From Desulfobacteraceae bacterium (GTDB taxonomy: Bacteria > Desulfobacterota > DSM-4660 > Desulfatiglandales > HGW-15), in contig RPPU01000090.1 in NCBI GenBank assembly GCA_003819975.1, positions 1 to 11,125 of the forward strand: a DNA stretch of 11,125 nt, given 5' to 3'. Positions 1 to 7,262 of the stretch are shown here, piece by piece. The position numbers and the translations under genes were made by a program. Position 1 is the first letter of the stretch. Every line of letters starts with the position of its first letter. The notes below the pieces were generated by a model. That model was not told the DNA's origin and searched no databases. It saw only the letters and a program-made list of their open reading frames with translations.

Positions 1-3000
1 CTCATGGGATTTGCGCCAATTTCCGTTTTCCTTTTCCCAATACCTTTGTCGCCGAGATGTTCCGCGCCTTTATGCCGGATTTGACCGCATCCGCGCCTTT
101 TGAACCCAAGACTTTGACCTGGCAGCTCATGCAAATGCTGCCCGCCCTGGCTGATAAACCCGGTTTCGAAGCCCTGCAAAGTTATTTATCCGAGCAAGGC
201 GATGACCTCAAACGCTTGCAACTGGCCGGTCGTATCGCCGACACTTTTGACCAGTATTTGATTTTCAGGCCCGAGATGATTTTGGCTTGGGAACAGGGTA
301 AGGAAGATCATTGGCAGGCCCGGTTGTGGCGCGACCTGGTCCAGGGCCGGCAGGACCGCCATCGCGCGGCCCTGGCTCGGATATTCTTGGAAAAACTCAA
401 AGTCGCGCAAGACCGGGGAACTGTCGCGCTGCCCGAGCGCATCACGGTTTTCGGGATCTCGGCCTTGCCTAAGTTTCATTTGCATATGCTTCAAGCTTTG
501 GCTCAATCCACTCAGGTCAACCTGTACCTTATGAATCCTTGCCGGGAATACTGGGGCGATATTCTTTCCACGCGTGAAATCAAGCGAAAAATGTCCCGGA
601 TCAAGCAAGCCAAGCCCGAGTCCGGGGAATTGCATTTTGAAAAAGGCAACAGTCTGCTGAATTCCATGGGTCCATTAGGCCGGGATTTTTTTGAATTGCT
701 CCATGAATTTGATTATGAGGAATGGTCTCAATTCGAAGAACCGGAACAAAGAAACTTGTTGACCGGTTTACAAGCCGATATTTTAAATTTGCGCGAACAT
801 TCCGTCCCCCCCGGCGCCAAAAATAAATTGACCGCGGATGATGGCTCCGTCCAGATCCATTCCTGCCACAGCCCCATGCGGGAGATGGAAGTGTTGCGCG
901 ATCATCTGCTGCATTTTTTCGAGTCCGTGCCCGGGCTCACACCCCGGGAAATCCTGGTCATGGCGCCGGATATTACGGTTTATTCACCCTATATCCAGGC
1001 GGTTTTCGATCTCCCCAAAGAAGACCCGCGTTGGATGCCATTCAGTATCGCGGATCAGAGCCAGCGCATGGAGGGCCGCATTATTGAGCCGTTTTTGGCT
1101 ATTCTCAATCTTTGCCGCAGTCGCTTTGGCGTAACCCAGGTCTTGGCTCTGCTGGAATCGGTTGCCGTCCGCAAGCAGTTCGCGTTGAGCGACATGGGCT
1201 TGACGCTGATCCGGCGCTGGATCGGAGAAACCCGCATCCGCTGGGGTGTCAACGCCGGCGAGCGGGCGCGCCTGGGGCTGCCCGAATTTGAGGAAAACAG
1301 TTGGCAAGTCGGGCTGGACCGTTTGTTGCTGGGTTATGCCTTGCCGGGCAATGAACAGGAATTATTCGCCGATATTCTGCCTTATGACCGGATTGAAGGC
1401 GAAGAAGCCGAAGTGCTCGGGGCGTTCAGCGGGTTCATGCAATGTTTGTTCGAACAGGTTAAAGGGCTGGAGCAGGCCCGAAATCTGGAGCTCTGGGCCC
1501 AAACGCTCAATGGCGTTCTCGATACGTTTTTCAGTCCGGATGAAAACCAGGCCCAGGAGATGCAAACCATCCGCAAGGCTTTGTATGAGTTGGCGGAAAT
1601 GGCCCAACCGGAAAAGCCGGTCTTTGATGCCGAAATCGATCTTAAAGCAGTCAAATGGCATCTGGAGCAGATTTTCAGCACGGAAAGTTTCGGCCGCGGT
1701 TTTATCACCGGCGGGGTTACCTTTTGCACCATGCTGCCCATGCGCAGTATTCCCTTCAAGGTGATTGCGCTGCTGGGCATGAGTCATGACGCTTATCCCC
1801 GGCAAACCAAACCTCTGAGTTTCGATTTGATCGGCCAATTTCCGCGTCCGGGCGATCGTTCGCGGCGTAATGACGACCGTTATCTGTTCCTGGAATCCAT
1901 GCTGTCGGCCCGCGAAATCTTATATATCAGTTATGTGGGCCGGAACATCCAGGACAATTCCGCGCTGCCGGCTTCGGTATTGGTTCATGAATTACTGGAT
2001 TATGTGGAAGCCGGCTTTGATCCGCCGGACCGATCGATCCGAGAGCATTTGATTCGGCAGCACCGTTTGCAGGCATTCCATAACGAATATTTCCAACCCG
2101 AGACCAATCTCTTTAGTTATTCCTTGGAAAACCTTGAAATCGCCCGAGCCGGGCAGGGAGAACGGAAAGAAGTGCCGCCTTTTTTGAGCCGCGGCTTGAC
2201 CGAGCCGGAAGCGGAGTTTAGGCTCCTGGACCTGGAGGATCTTGTTAAATTTTTCAGCCATCCGACGCGCTTTCTTTTGAACCGCAGACTGGGTCTTTTT
2301 CTGGATGATGAAACCGAACTTTTTGAAGAAGAAGAGGCTTTTGAACTCAAGGGTTTGGAGAAATACCAGTTAGCCCGGGATCTGCTTAACCGGCGCCTGG
2401 CAGGGCGCGATATGCGGGAAGCATTGGGCCTGGCCAAAGCAGGCGGGCGATTGCCGCCGGGCGTATTGGGCGAATGCCTCTATGATGATCTGCAAAACGG
2501 GATTGAACGGTTTGCGCGGCATATCGAACCTTTTCAAAAAGGTCCGGCTTTGGAACCGTTGCCAATCGAGCTTATGCTTGGAGATTTCAAAGTGCAGGGC
2601 CGAATCCAGGGAATTTATAATCAGGGTTTATTGCGTTACCGTTATGCCGTTATCAAGATTTCTGATTTTTTGAAAGCTTGGCTCGAACATCTGGTTCTCA
2701 ATGCATGCAAAACAGGCGCTTATCCCGTTCAAACATATTTATTCGGGCTTGAGAAAAAAGACCGGGAAACGATAAGCATCGGCTATCGGTTTGCTCCGGT
2801 AGAACAAAGCCGGGAAATCTTGACCGGAATTTTGGAAAAATATCGGCAAGGTCTGCGCAAACCTTTGCTTTTTTTTCCGCAGACTTCTTTTGAATACGGC
2901 CAATCCGTTTTAGAAAAGGGGTTTGACCGGGAAGAAGCTCTTTCCCGGGCCCGTAATATCTGGGAAGAAGACGATTATCGATCCGGCGAGCGTCAGGACC

Positions 3001-3113
3001 CGTATTACGCGCGTTGCTTCGGGGAGACAGACCCGCTGGACCGGGAATTCGAGGACCTGGCCGTGGAAGTCTTCGGCCCGCTTCTGGAGCATAGGAAAAA
3101 AGTGGTTCTTTAA
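1..3113 (+). CDS. recC: RecBCD subunit gamma, RecC (5' end outside window)
   Basis: RecC is the scaffold and Chi-recognition subunit of the RecBCD (exonuclease V) complex, which unwinds and resects DNA double-strand ends for RecA loading. The frame is open from the first complete codon at position 3. Residues encoded before the ATG at 57 (HGICANFRFPFPNTF) align with the E. coli RecC N-terminal region, so that ATG is internal and roughly 45-50 residues lie upstream of the window. About 1036 codons are visible (E. coli RecC has 1122). Recognisable RecC segments are FGISALP (about residue 150 of the visible protein), NPCREYWGDI, the block GGVTFCTMLPMRSIPFK (from nt 1710), GDRSRRNDDRYLFLES, GRNIQDNSALPASVLVHEL and, near the C-terminus, HPTRFLLNRRLG. 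There is no Walker A motif and no nuclease triad, as known for RecC, whose helicase and nuclease folds are inactive. It is first of three same-strand genes, followed by a 244-bp spacer filled by a repeat element. The identification is very secure. Confidence 0.96.
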   Translation, partial: HGICANFRFPFPNTFVAEMFRAFMPDLTASAPFEPKTLTWQLMQMLPALADKPGFEALQSYLSEQGDDLKRLQLAGRIADTFDQYLIFRPEMILAWEQGKEDHWQARLWRDLVQGRQDRHRAALARIFLEKLKVAQDRGTVALPERITVFGISALPKFHLHMLQALAQSTQVNLYLMNPCREYWGDILSTREIKRKMSRIKQAKPESGELHFEKGNSLLNSMGPLGRDFFELLHEFDYEEWSQFEEPEQRNLLTGLQADILNLREHSVPPGAKNKLTADDGSVQIHSCHSPMREMEVLRDHLLHFFESVPGLTPREILVMAPDITVYSPYIQAVFDLPKEDPRWMPFSIADQSQRMEGRIIEPFLAILNLCRSRFGVTQVLALLESVAVRKQFALSDMGLTLIRRWIGETRIRWGVNAGERARLGLPEFEENSWQVGLDRLLLGYALPGNEQELFADILPYDRIEGEEAEVLGAFSGFMQCLFEQVKGLEQARNLELWAQTLNGVLDTFFSPDENQAQEMQTIRKALYELAEMAQPEKPVFDAEIDLKAVKWHLEQIFSTESFGRGFITGGVTFCTMLPMRSIPFKVIALLGMSHDAYPRQTKPLSFDLIGQFPRPGDRSRRNDDRYLFLESMLSAREILYISYVGRNIQDNSALPASVLVHELLDYVEAGFDPPDRSIREHLIRQHRLQAFHNEYFQPETNLFSYSLENLEIARAGQGERKEVPPFLSRGLTEPEAEFRLLDLEDLVKFFSHPTRFLLNRRLGLFLDDETELFEEEEAFELKGLEKYQLARDLLNRRLAGRDMREALGLAKAGGRLPPGVLGECLYDDLQNGIERFARHIEPFQKGPALEPLPIELMLGDFKVQGRIQGIYNQGLLRYRYAVIKISDFLKAWLEHLVLNACKTGAYPVQTYLFGLEKKDRETISIGYRFAPVEQSREILTGILEKYRQGLRKPLLFFPQTSFEYGQSVLEKGFDREEALSRARNIWEEDDYRSGERQDPYYARCFGETDPLDREFEDLAVEVFGPLLEHRKKVVL

Positions 3114-3171
3114 CAGTGGAAGGATAGGAGAATATTCACCACAGAGGCACAGAGGTCACAGAGAGATTTAT

Positions 3172-3206
3172 TTTTTCCCTGCCGGTGAGAGGCCGGCAGG
3201 GAAAAA
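3172..3206. repeat. Hairpin 1L: 14-bp stem, loop TGAGAGG
   Basis: The arms at 3172-3185 (TTTTTCCCTGCCGG) and 3193-3206 are perfectly complementary over 14 bp and close the 7-nt loop TGAGAGG at 3186-3192. The T-run lies on the 5' side and the A-run on the 3' side on both strands, so this is not a normal intrinsic terminator. The same loop occurs in element 2 at 7041-7047 on a different stem. Confidence 0.85.
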
Positions 3207-3276
3207 GCAGCTCTATAACTTCTTGCAGACTTTAAACGCTTAGAATGAGTATCGGTTGTCTCACAGAGCAGATTGA

Positions 3277-3311
3277 TTTTGCTTTTTTTCCCTCTCAGAG
3301 AAAAAGCAAAA
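3277..3311. repeat. Hairpin 1R: 14-bp stem, loop CCTCTCA
   Basis: The arms at 3277-3290 (TTTTGCTTTTTTTC) and 3298-3311 pair over 14 positions, with one T/G mismatch that would be a G-U wobble in the + strand RNA. The 7-nt loop at 3291-3297 is CCTCTCA, the exact reverse complement of the loop of hairpin 1L. This makes element 1 symmetric inside as well as at its ends. Confidence 0.8.
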
Positions 3312-3345
3312 AATAAAACAATCTCTGTGCCCTCTGTGCCTCTGT

Positions 3346-3350
3346 GGTGA
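3346..3350 (+). promoter_or_regulatory. Probable recB ribosome binding site supplied by element 1
   Basis: GGTGA lies 7 nt upstream of the recB ATG at 3358 and matches the 3' half of the canonical extended Shine-Dalgarno AGGAGGTGA. These five bases are the terminal part of the right inverted repeat of element 1, so the repeat end appears to serve as the recB ribosome binding site. No better purine stretch lies within 20 nt of the start. The use of this site is inferred, not shown. Confidence 0.55.
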
Positions 3351-3357
3351 AAAATTC

Positions 3358-6300
3358 ATGAAAGAGACCATGCAAACATTTGACCTCTTGAATCACGCGC
3401 TGAACGGCACGACCTTGATCGAGGCCAATGCCGGGACCGGTAAGACTTATACCATTACCGGTCTTTTCCTGCGTCTGATTCTGGAGCAGCGCCTGGCTGT
3501 GGACCAGATTTTGGTGGTCACTTTTACCGAAGCGGCTACCGCGGAATTAAAAGACCGCATCCGCCAAAAATTGCACGACGCCCTGGAGGCGCTCAATACG
3601 GGTCAACACCCGGATCCGTTTCTGAATGATCTGATCGCCAAGATTATTAAACCGGACCAAGCGAAGACCCGTTTAAAAGAAGCGTTATACGATTTTGACC
3701 GGGCCGCCATTTTCACGATCCACGGTTTCTGCAGAAGAATCCTGCACGAGCAGGCCTTTGAGAGCGGGATGCTCTTCGACACGGAATTACTCATAGACCA
3801 GGAAGATCTAAAGCGGGAAATCCTGGCTGATTTTTGGCGGCGCCGGTTTTACAATGCTTCGGCACTCTTTATCAATTATGTCATCCAAACCCGGATTAAT
3901 CCGGACACACTCTCCGATCTGACCCATGATCGATATATCCAGGACTATTTAAAGGTTATTCCTCAAGCGATCGATGCAGACACGGTCCCACAGGAAAAAG
4001 CTTTTTCAAAGGCCCTGGTACAAGTCAAACAAGAATGGCTGAAATTCGGAACGGAAATTGAAAGTTTACTTTTAAATTCGGATAGCCTCAATAAGAATCA
4101 ATATAAACCGGCGGCCATCCCTTTATGGATCCGAAATCTGGACGCTTTTCTAAGTCTGGACCGCCCGCATCCTTTTCTGTTCAAAGAGTTCAAGAAATTC
4201 ACCCGTACCAGTTTGAATCAAGCGGCCAAAAAGGGCACGGTCGCGCCGGCCCATAATTTTTTTAATATTTGCGAGGTTCTACTGGAAAAACAGGAGGAAC
4301 TGCTTAAGGTTTTTGCGGAACGGATGCTGGGATTGAAACTGGAATTACTTCGGGATTTGCGCATTGAATTGGCCAAACGCAAACAGGAAAAAAATCTCCA
4401 GTCTTTTGACGATCTGCTGCGCAAGGTTCAAAAAGTCATGCAAGGAGCAAACGCCGGCCTGCTGATCCGGGCTTTACGGAGCAAATTCAAAGCAGCCCTG
4501 ATCGATGAATTTCAGGACACGGATCCGGTGCAATACGATATTTTTAAACGGATTTTTCATGGACCCAACAGCACTCTTTTTCTCATCGGAGACCCCAAAC
4601 AGGCGATCTATGGATTCAGGGGCGCGGACCTTTTCACCTATCTGGCCGCGGTGGAGCAGATTCCGGAACGTTATACCTTGCAGGAGAATTGGCGTTCGCA
4701 ACCCGGCTTGATCCGGGCGGTCAATACCCTTTTCAGCGCCAGGGAGCATCCCTTTGTGTACGAACAAATCGGATTTCAGCCTTCTTTTCCGGCCTCTGGG
4801 CAGCAAAAGCGGGAACAGGCGGATCCAACGGGACGACCGGCGGCTTTGCAAATTTGGTTCATGAAAAGCGATGAATGGGCATACCAGGGCAAACCGATCC
4901 CCAAAGGCCGGGCCAGAAAACAGATCACCCGCAGTGTGGCGGCCCAGATCGCCCGTATGCTGAACCAAGCTGAGAAGCAAGAACAATCGACCGATCAAAA
5001 GCCTCTAGGCGCCGAAGATATCGCGGTTTTGGTCCGGCGTAACAGTGAAGCCCGGCAAATGCAGGAAGCCCTTAATGCCTTGCGGGTGCCCAGTGTGCTT
5101 TACAGCAGCGGTAATCTGTTTGAGAGTTGGGAAGCTCTGGAGATGGAGCGGATCCTGAACGGAGTGGCGGCGTCGGGCGATTCGCGCGCGCTCAAAGCCG
5201 CTTTGGTCACGGATCTGATCGGTTTGAGCGCCGAAGAACTTGAAACCCTGTTGTCGGATGAAACTCTTTGGGAAAACCGGGTGATCCCATTCAAGAAATA
5301 CCACGCACTTTGGGAAGAACAGGGCTTTGTACGCATGTTTTTCGCCTTGGCCTCTGAAAACAAGGTATTGGACCGCCTGATAGCTTATCCTAACGGCGAA
5401 CGCCGCGTGACCAATTTGCTGCATCTGGTTGAAGTGTTGCAGCAAACCCTGGTTTCGCAAAAAATGAACATGACCGGTCTGCTGAAATGGCTGGCCGAAC
5501 AGCGCGCTCAAAAAGGAATAGGAATCGCCGAGCAGCCGTTACGCCTGGAACGCGACGACCGCAGTGTCAGGCTGGTCACCATTCATAAAAGCAAAGGTCT
5601 GGAATATCCGATTGTTTTCTGCCCGTTCTTGTGGGACGGCTCCAAACTGAAAAACCGGGCCGAACCTCTTATCTTTCATGACCCGCATAATAATGAAATG
5701 GTCCTGGATTTAGGCTCGGAAGATCTGGAAGAACATCACGGTTTGGCCGAGGTTGAAGCCCTGGCTGAAAATATGCGGCTGCTTTATGTGGCTTTGACCC
5801 GGGCCCGGGATCAATGTTTTCTGGTCTGGGGCAAGCTAAAGGACGCCGAAACCTCGGCTCCGGCTTATCTGTTGCACGGTCCCCGGGTCTATGCGCACGA
5901 AGACCTGTTCACCCAACTGGGGGATACGTTCCGTAAGTTGGATGACACGGCTTTGTATCGCAGGTTGGAAAAACTCGCGGAGCAAGGCTCCGGCGATTTG
6001 GCAATAGCGGACTTGCCCGCGCAGAAAAGCCCGGATTATCCTTTTGCCCAACCGGACCGGAGCGAATTGAATGCGCGGATGTTTGGCGCTGAAATCGAAA
6101 AGCAATGGCGCATCACCAGCTTTTCAGGCCTGAGTGCTCATCATTTGGAAACGATCGAAAGACCGGATCATGATGCCCTGGACTCGGTCGGTACGGATGA
6201 ACAAACAGGCAGCCCTCTGGAAACGACCGGCGCGCAACCCCGGGGGATTTTTGCTTTTCCCAAAGGTACTCGATCCGGGGAGTGCATCCATAAGATTTTT

Positions 6301-6987
6301 GAGAACTTGGATTTTGACGGCACGGATCAACGCCCGAACAATAGACTGATACCTGAAACACTCCAGGCTTATGGGTTCGGTCTTGATTGGGAACCCATGA
6401 TTCAAACCATATGCCGTAATGTTTTAAATTTCCCATTGGCCGGATTGGACGGCGAGCTGCGGCTGAATTCGATCGCAAAGACCAAACGTCGCCATGAACT
6501 GGAATTTTATTTTCCATTGCAGTTTACAGAACCGGAATCAATGGCAGAGTTGTTCAGCCGGCATATCAATCTGTCTCCGGCAGCGCATATACCGGAACAG
6601 ATGGGTCGCTTGAATTTCGCGCCGGTCAAAGGCTATCTCAAAGGTTTTATGGATCTGGTTTTTGAACGCCGGGGTCGGTTCTATCTGGCGGATTGGAAAT
6701 CCAACCACCTTGGCGACCGGGTGGAGGATTATAATCAAGAATCCATTTTAGAAGCCATGAGCGAGCATTTTTATTTCCTGCAATATCATCTTTATACAAT
6801 GGCTCTGCATCAGTATTTAAAGCTGCGTTTGTTCCAATATGATTACGAGAAACATTTCGGAGGGGTTTATTATTTGTTCGTGCGCGGCATGGACCCGGAT
6901 AAGGGCGGAGAATATGGTGTGTTTTATGACCGGCCCAAACGGGAACTGATTGAGGAATTATGTAAGAAGTTGATTGAAGAAGGATGA
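3358..6987 (+). CDS. recB: RecBCD subunit beta, helicase-nuclease RecB
   Basis: RecB is the 3'-5' UvrD-like (SF1A) helicase and the only nuclease of RecBCD, cutting and degrading DNA until Chi and then loading RecA. At 1209 aa it is close to E. coli RecB (1180). Helicase motifs are intact: Walker A ANAGTGKT (23-30), VVTFTEAATAEL (motif Ia region), Walker B DEFQDTD (383-389), GDPKQAIYGFRGAD (411-424), QENWRS (442-447), VTIHKSKGLEY (from 740) and VALTRAR (811-817). The C-terminal nuclease domain keeps its catalytic set: H978 in GECIHKIFENLDF, D1099 in GFMDLVF, and D1112/K1114 in DWKSN, with the 13-residue D-to-D spacing of E. coli D1067/D1080; QYHLY follows at 1142. The ATG at 3358 gives an N-terminus of the expected length and has GGTGA 7 nt upstream; an in-frame ATG at 3370 is a weaker alternative. 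The stop codon abuts the next repeat element with no gap. The enzyme should be fully active. Confidence 0.97.
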   Translation: MKETMQTFDLLNHALNGTTLIEANAGTGKTYTITGLFLRLILEQRLAVDQILVVTFTEAATAELKDRIRQKLHDALEALNTGQHPDPFLNDLIAKIIKPDQAKTRLKEALYDFDRAAIFTIHGFCRRILHEQAFESGMLFDTELLIDQEDLKREILADFWRRRFYNASALFINYVIQTRINPDTLSDLTHDRYIQDYLKVIPQAIDADTVPQEKAFSKALVQVKQEWLKFGTEIESLLLNSDSLNKNQYKPAAIPLWIRNLDAFLSLDRPHPFLFKEFKKFTRTSLNQAAKKGTVAPAHNFFNICEVLLEKQEELLKVFAERMLGLKLELLRDLRIELAKRKQEKNLQSFDDLLRKVQKVMQGANAGLLIRALRSKFKAALIDEFQDTDPVQYDIFKRIFHGPNSTLFLIGDPKQAIYGFRGADLFTYLAAVEQIPERYTLQENWRSQPGLIRAVNTLFSAREHPFVYEQIGFQPSFPASGQQKREQADPTGRPAALQIWFMKSDEWAYQGKPIPKGRARKQITRSVAAQIARMLNQAEKQEQSTDQKPLGAEDIAVLVRRNSEARQMQEALNALRVPSVLYSSGNLFESWEALEMERILNGVAASGDSRALKAALVTDLIGLSAEELETLLSDETLWENRVIPFKKYHALWEEQGFVRMFFALASENKVLDRLIAYPNGERRVTNLLHLVEVLQQTLVSQKMNMTGLLKWLAEQRAQKGIGIAEQPLRLERDDRSVRLVTIHKSKGLEYPIVFCPFLWDGSKLKNRAEPLIFHDPHNNEMVLDLGSEDLEEHHGLAEVEALAENMRLLYVALTRARDQCFLVWGKLKDAETSAPAYLLHGPRVYAHEDLFTQLGDTFRKLDDTALYRRLEKLAEQGSGDLAIADLPAQKSPDYPFAQPDRSELNARMFGAEIEKQWRITSFSGLSAHHLETIERPDHDALDSVGTDEQTGSPLETTGAQPRGIFAFPKGTRSGECIHKIFENLDFDGTDQRPNNRLIPETLQAYGFGLDWEPMIQTICRNVLNFPLAGLDGELRLNSIAKTKRRHELEFYFPLQFTEPESMAELFSRHINLSPAAHIPEQMGRLNFAPVKGYLKGFMDLVFERRGRFYLADWKSNHLGDRVEDYNQESILEAMSEHFYFLQYHLYTMALHQYLKLRLFQYDYEKHFGGVYYLFVRGMDPDKGGEYGVFYDRPKRELIEELCKKLIEEG

Positions 6988-7026
6988 TTCACCACAGAGG
7001 CACAGAGGTCATAGAGGTTGAGATTT

Positions 7027-7061
7027 TTTGTCCTTTTCTTTGAGAGGAAGAAAAGGACAAA
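7027..7061. repeat. Hairpin 2L: 14-bp stem, loop TGAGAGG
   Basis: The arms at 7027-7040 (TTTGTCCTTTTCTT) and 7048-7061 are perfectly complementary over 14 bp around the loop TGAGAGG at 7041-7047. Stem length, loop length, loop sequence and position relative to the terminus match hairpin 1L, while the stem sequence is different. Confidence 0.85.
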
Positions 7062-7090
7062 TAAACCTAGTTTCTAAGAATTTCAGTGCG

Positions 7091-7096
7091 TATAAT
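7091..7096 (+). promoter_or_regulatory. Possible -10 box inside element 2
   Basis: A perfect TATAAT lies in the core of element 2, 167 bp upstream of the recD ATG. The hexamer 17 nt upstream (TAGTTT at 7068-7073) is a poor -35, and the TG upstream is one base out of register for an extended -10. It could be a weak internal promoter for recD, or chance in AT-rich DNA. Confidence 0.2.
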
Positions 7097-7149
7097 AGCG
7101 AGTTGTAAACAACATTATAAACAATAATGTGACTTTGATTCTGAGATTC

Positions 7150-7215
7150 TTTCTCCTTGCCGTCCTCTCAACACAACAGTTTTAATATTCGCAAAACTGT
7201 TTCGGCAAGGAGAAA
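7150..7215. repeat. Hairpin 2R: CCTCTCA loop, stem interrupted by 31-nt insertion
   Basis: The arms TTTCTCCTTGCCG (7150-7162) and its exact complement (7203-7215) flank CCTCTCA at 7164-7170. T7163 and A7171 would add a fourteenth pair and give the same 14-bp stem and 7-nt loop as the other three hairpins, if the 31 nt at 7172-7202 are an insertion. That insert carries its own 9-bp hairpin, AACAGTTTT (7175-7183) with AAAACTGTT (7193-7201). Confidence 0.7.
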
Positions 7216-7247
7216 ATAAATTATCTCTGTGAACTCTGTTCCTCTGT

Positions 7248-7252
7248 GGTGA
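7248..7252 (+). promoter_or_regulatory. Probable recD ribosome binding site supplied by element 2
   Basis: GGTGA from the right terminus of element 2 lies 10 nt before the recD ATG at 7263. It is the same arrangement as at recB, with slightly longer spacing. No other SD-like stretch lies in the 20 nt upstream of recD. Confidence 0.45.
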
Positions 7253-7262
7253 AAATTAAAAT

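Larger units (their letters stand above)
3135..3351. mobile_element. MITE-like inverted-repeat element 1 (recC-recB spacer)
   Basis: This 217-bp non-coding element has terminal inverted repeats at 3135-3164 and 3322-3351 that match at 29 of 30 positions. Each terminus reads TTCAC followed by CACAGAGG, CACAGAGG and a CACAGAGA-like unit, so it is a short tandem of an octamer. Inside each terminus, 7-10 bp away, lies a 35-bp hairpin (3172-3206 and 3277-3311), and between them is a 70-bp core with one further TCACAGAG at 3261-3268. No transposase is encoded and no convincing target-site duplication is seen. It starts 21 bp after the recC stop and ends 6 bp before the recB ATG. Repeats of the ACCACAGAGGCACAGAGG type are widespread in environmental bacterial genomes. 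Calling this one a mobilised non-autonomous element is inference from its symmetry and from a second copy in the next spacer. Any reading frame across it is spurious. Confidence 0.8.
6988..7253. mobile_element. MITE-like inverted-repeat element 2 (recB-recD spacer)
   Basis: This is a 266-bp relative of element 1. Its termini at 6988-7016 and 7225-7253 are inverted repeats matching at 26 of 29 positions, with the same CACAGAGG-type octamer make-up. Sub-terminal hairpins lie at 7027-7061 and 7150-7215, 9-10 bp inside the ends. The 88-bp core between them is AT-rich, shows no convincing similarity to the core of element 1, and holds a small inverted repeat (7112-7118 with 7124-7130) and a TATAAT hexamer at 7091. 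The left end begins directly after the recB TGA and the right end finishes 9 bp before the recD ATG. No transposase or clear target duplication is present. The shared termini and hairpin loops show that both elements belong to one family; movement is inferred. Confidence 0.8.

Noticed and set aside
3172..3206. Hairpin as intrinsic terminator after recC
   Set aside because: The T-run is before the stem and an A-run follows it on both strands, so no U-tract follows the hairpin; termination here would also cut off recB and recD.
2923..3243. Open frame of 106 codons overlapping the recC end and running into the spacer
   Set aside because: It lies out of frame inside recC and its tail is encoded by the inverted-repeat element (SPQRHRGHRE-type peptide, a common artefact of this repeat).
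3135..3351. CRISPR-like repeat array
   Set aside because: The repeated octamers are directly adjacent or inverted, with no regular spacers and no cas genes.
3131..3357. Target-site duplication flanking element 1 (and element 2 at 6985-7262)
   Set aside because: Flanks GAATA/AAATTC and GGATGA/AATTAAAAT contain short AT matches only, not a convincing direct repeat.
4474..4998. 174-codon minus-strand open frame inside recB
   Set aside because: Antisense shadow of conserved RecB motifs, with no domain or ribosome binding site of its own; the same holds for the other minus-strand frames within recC, recB and recD.
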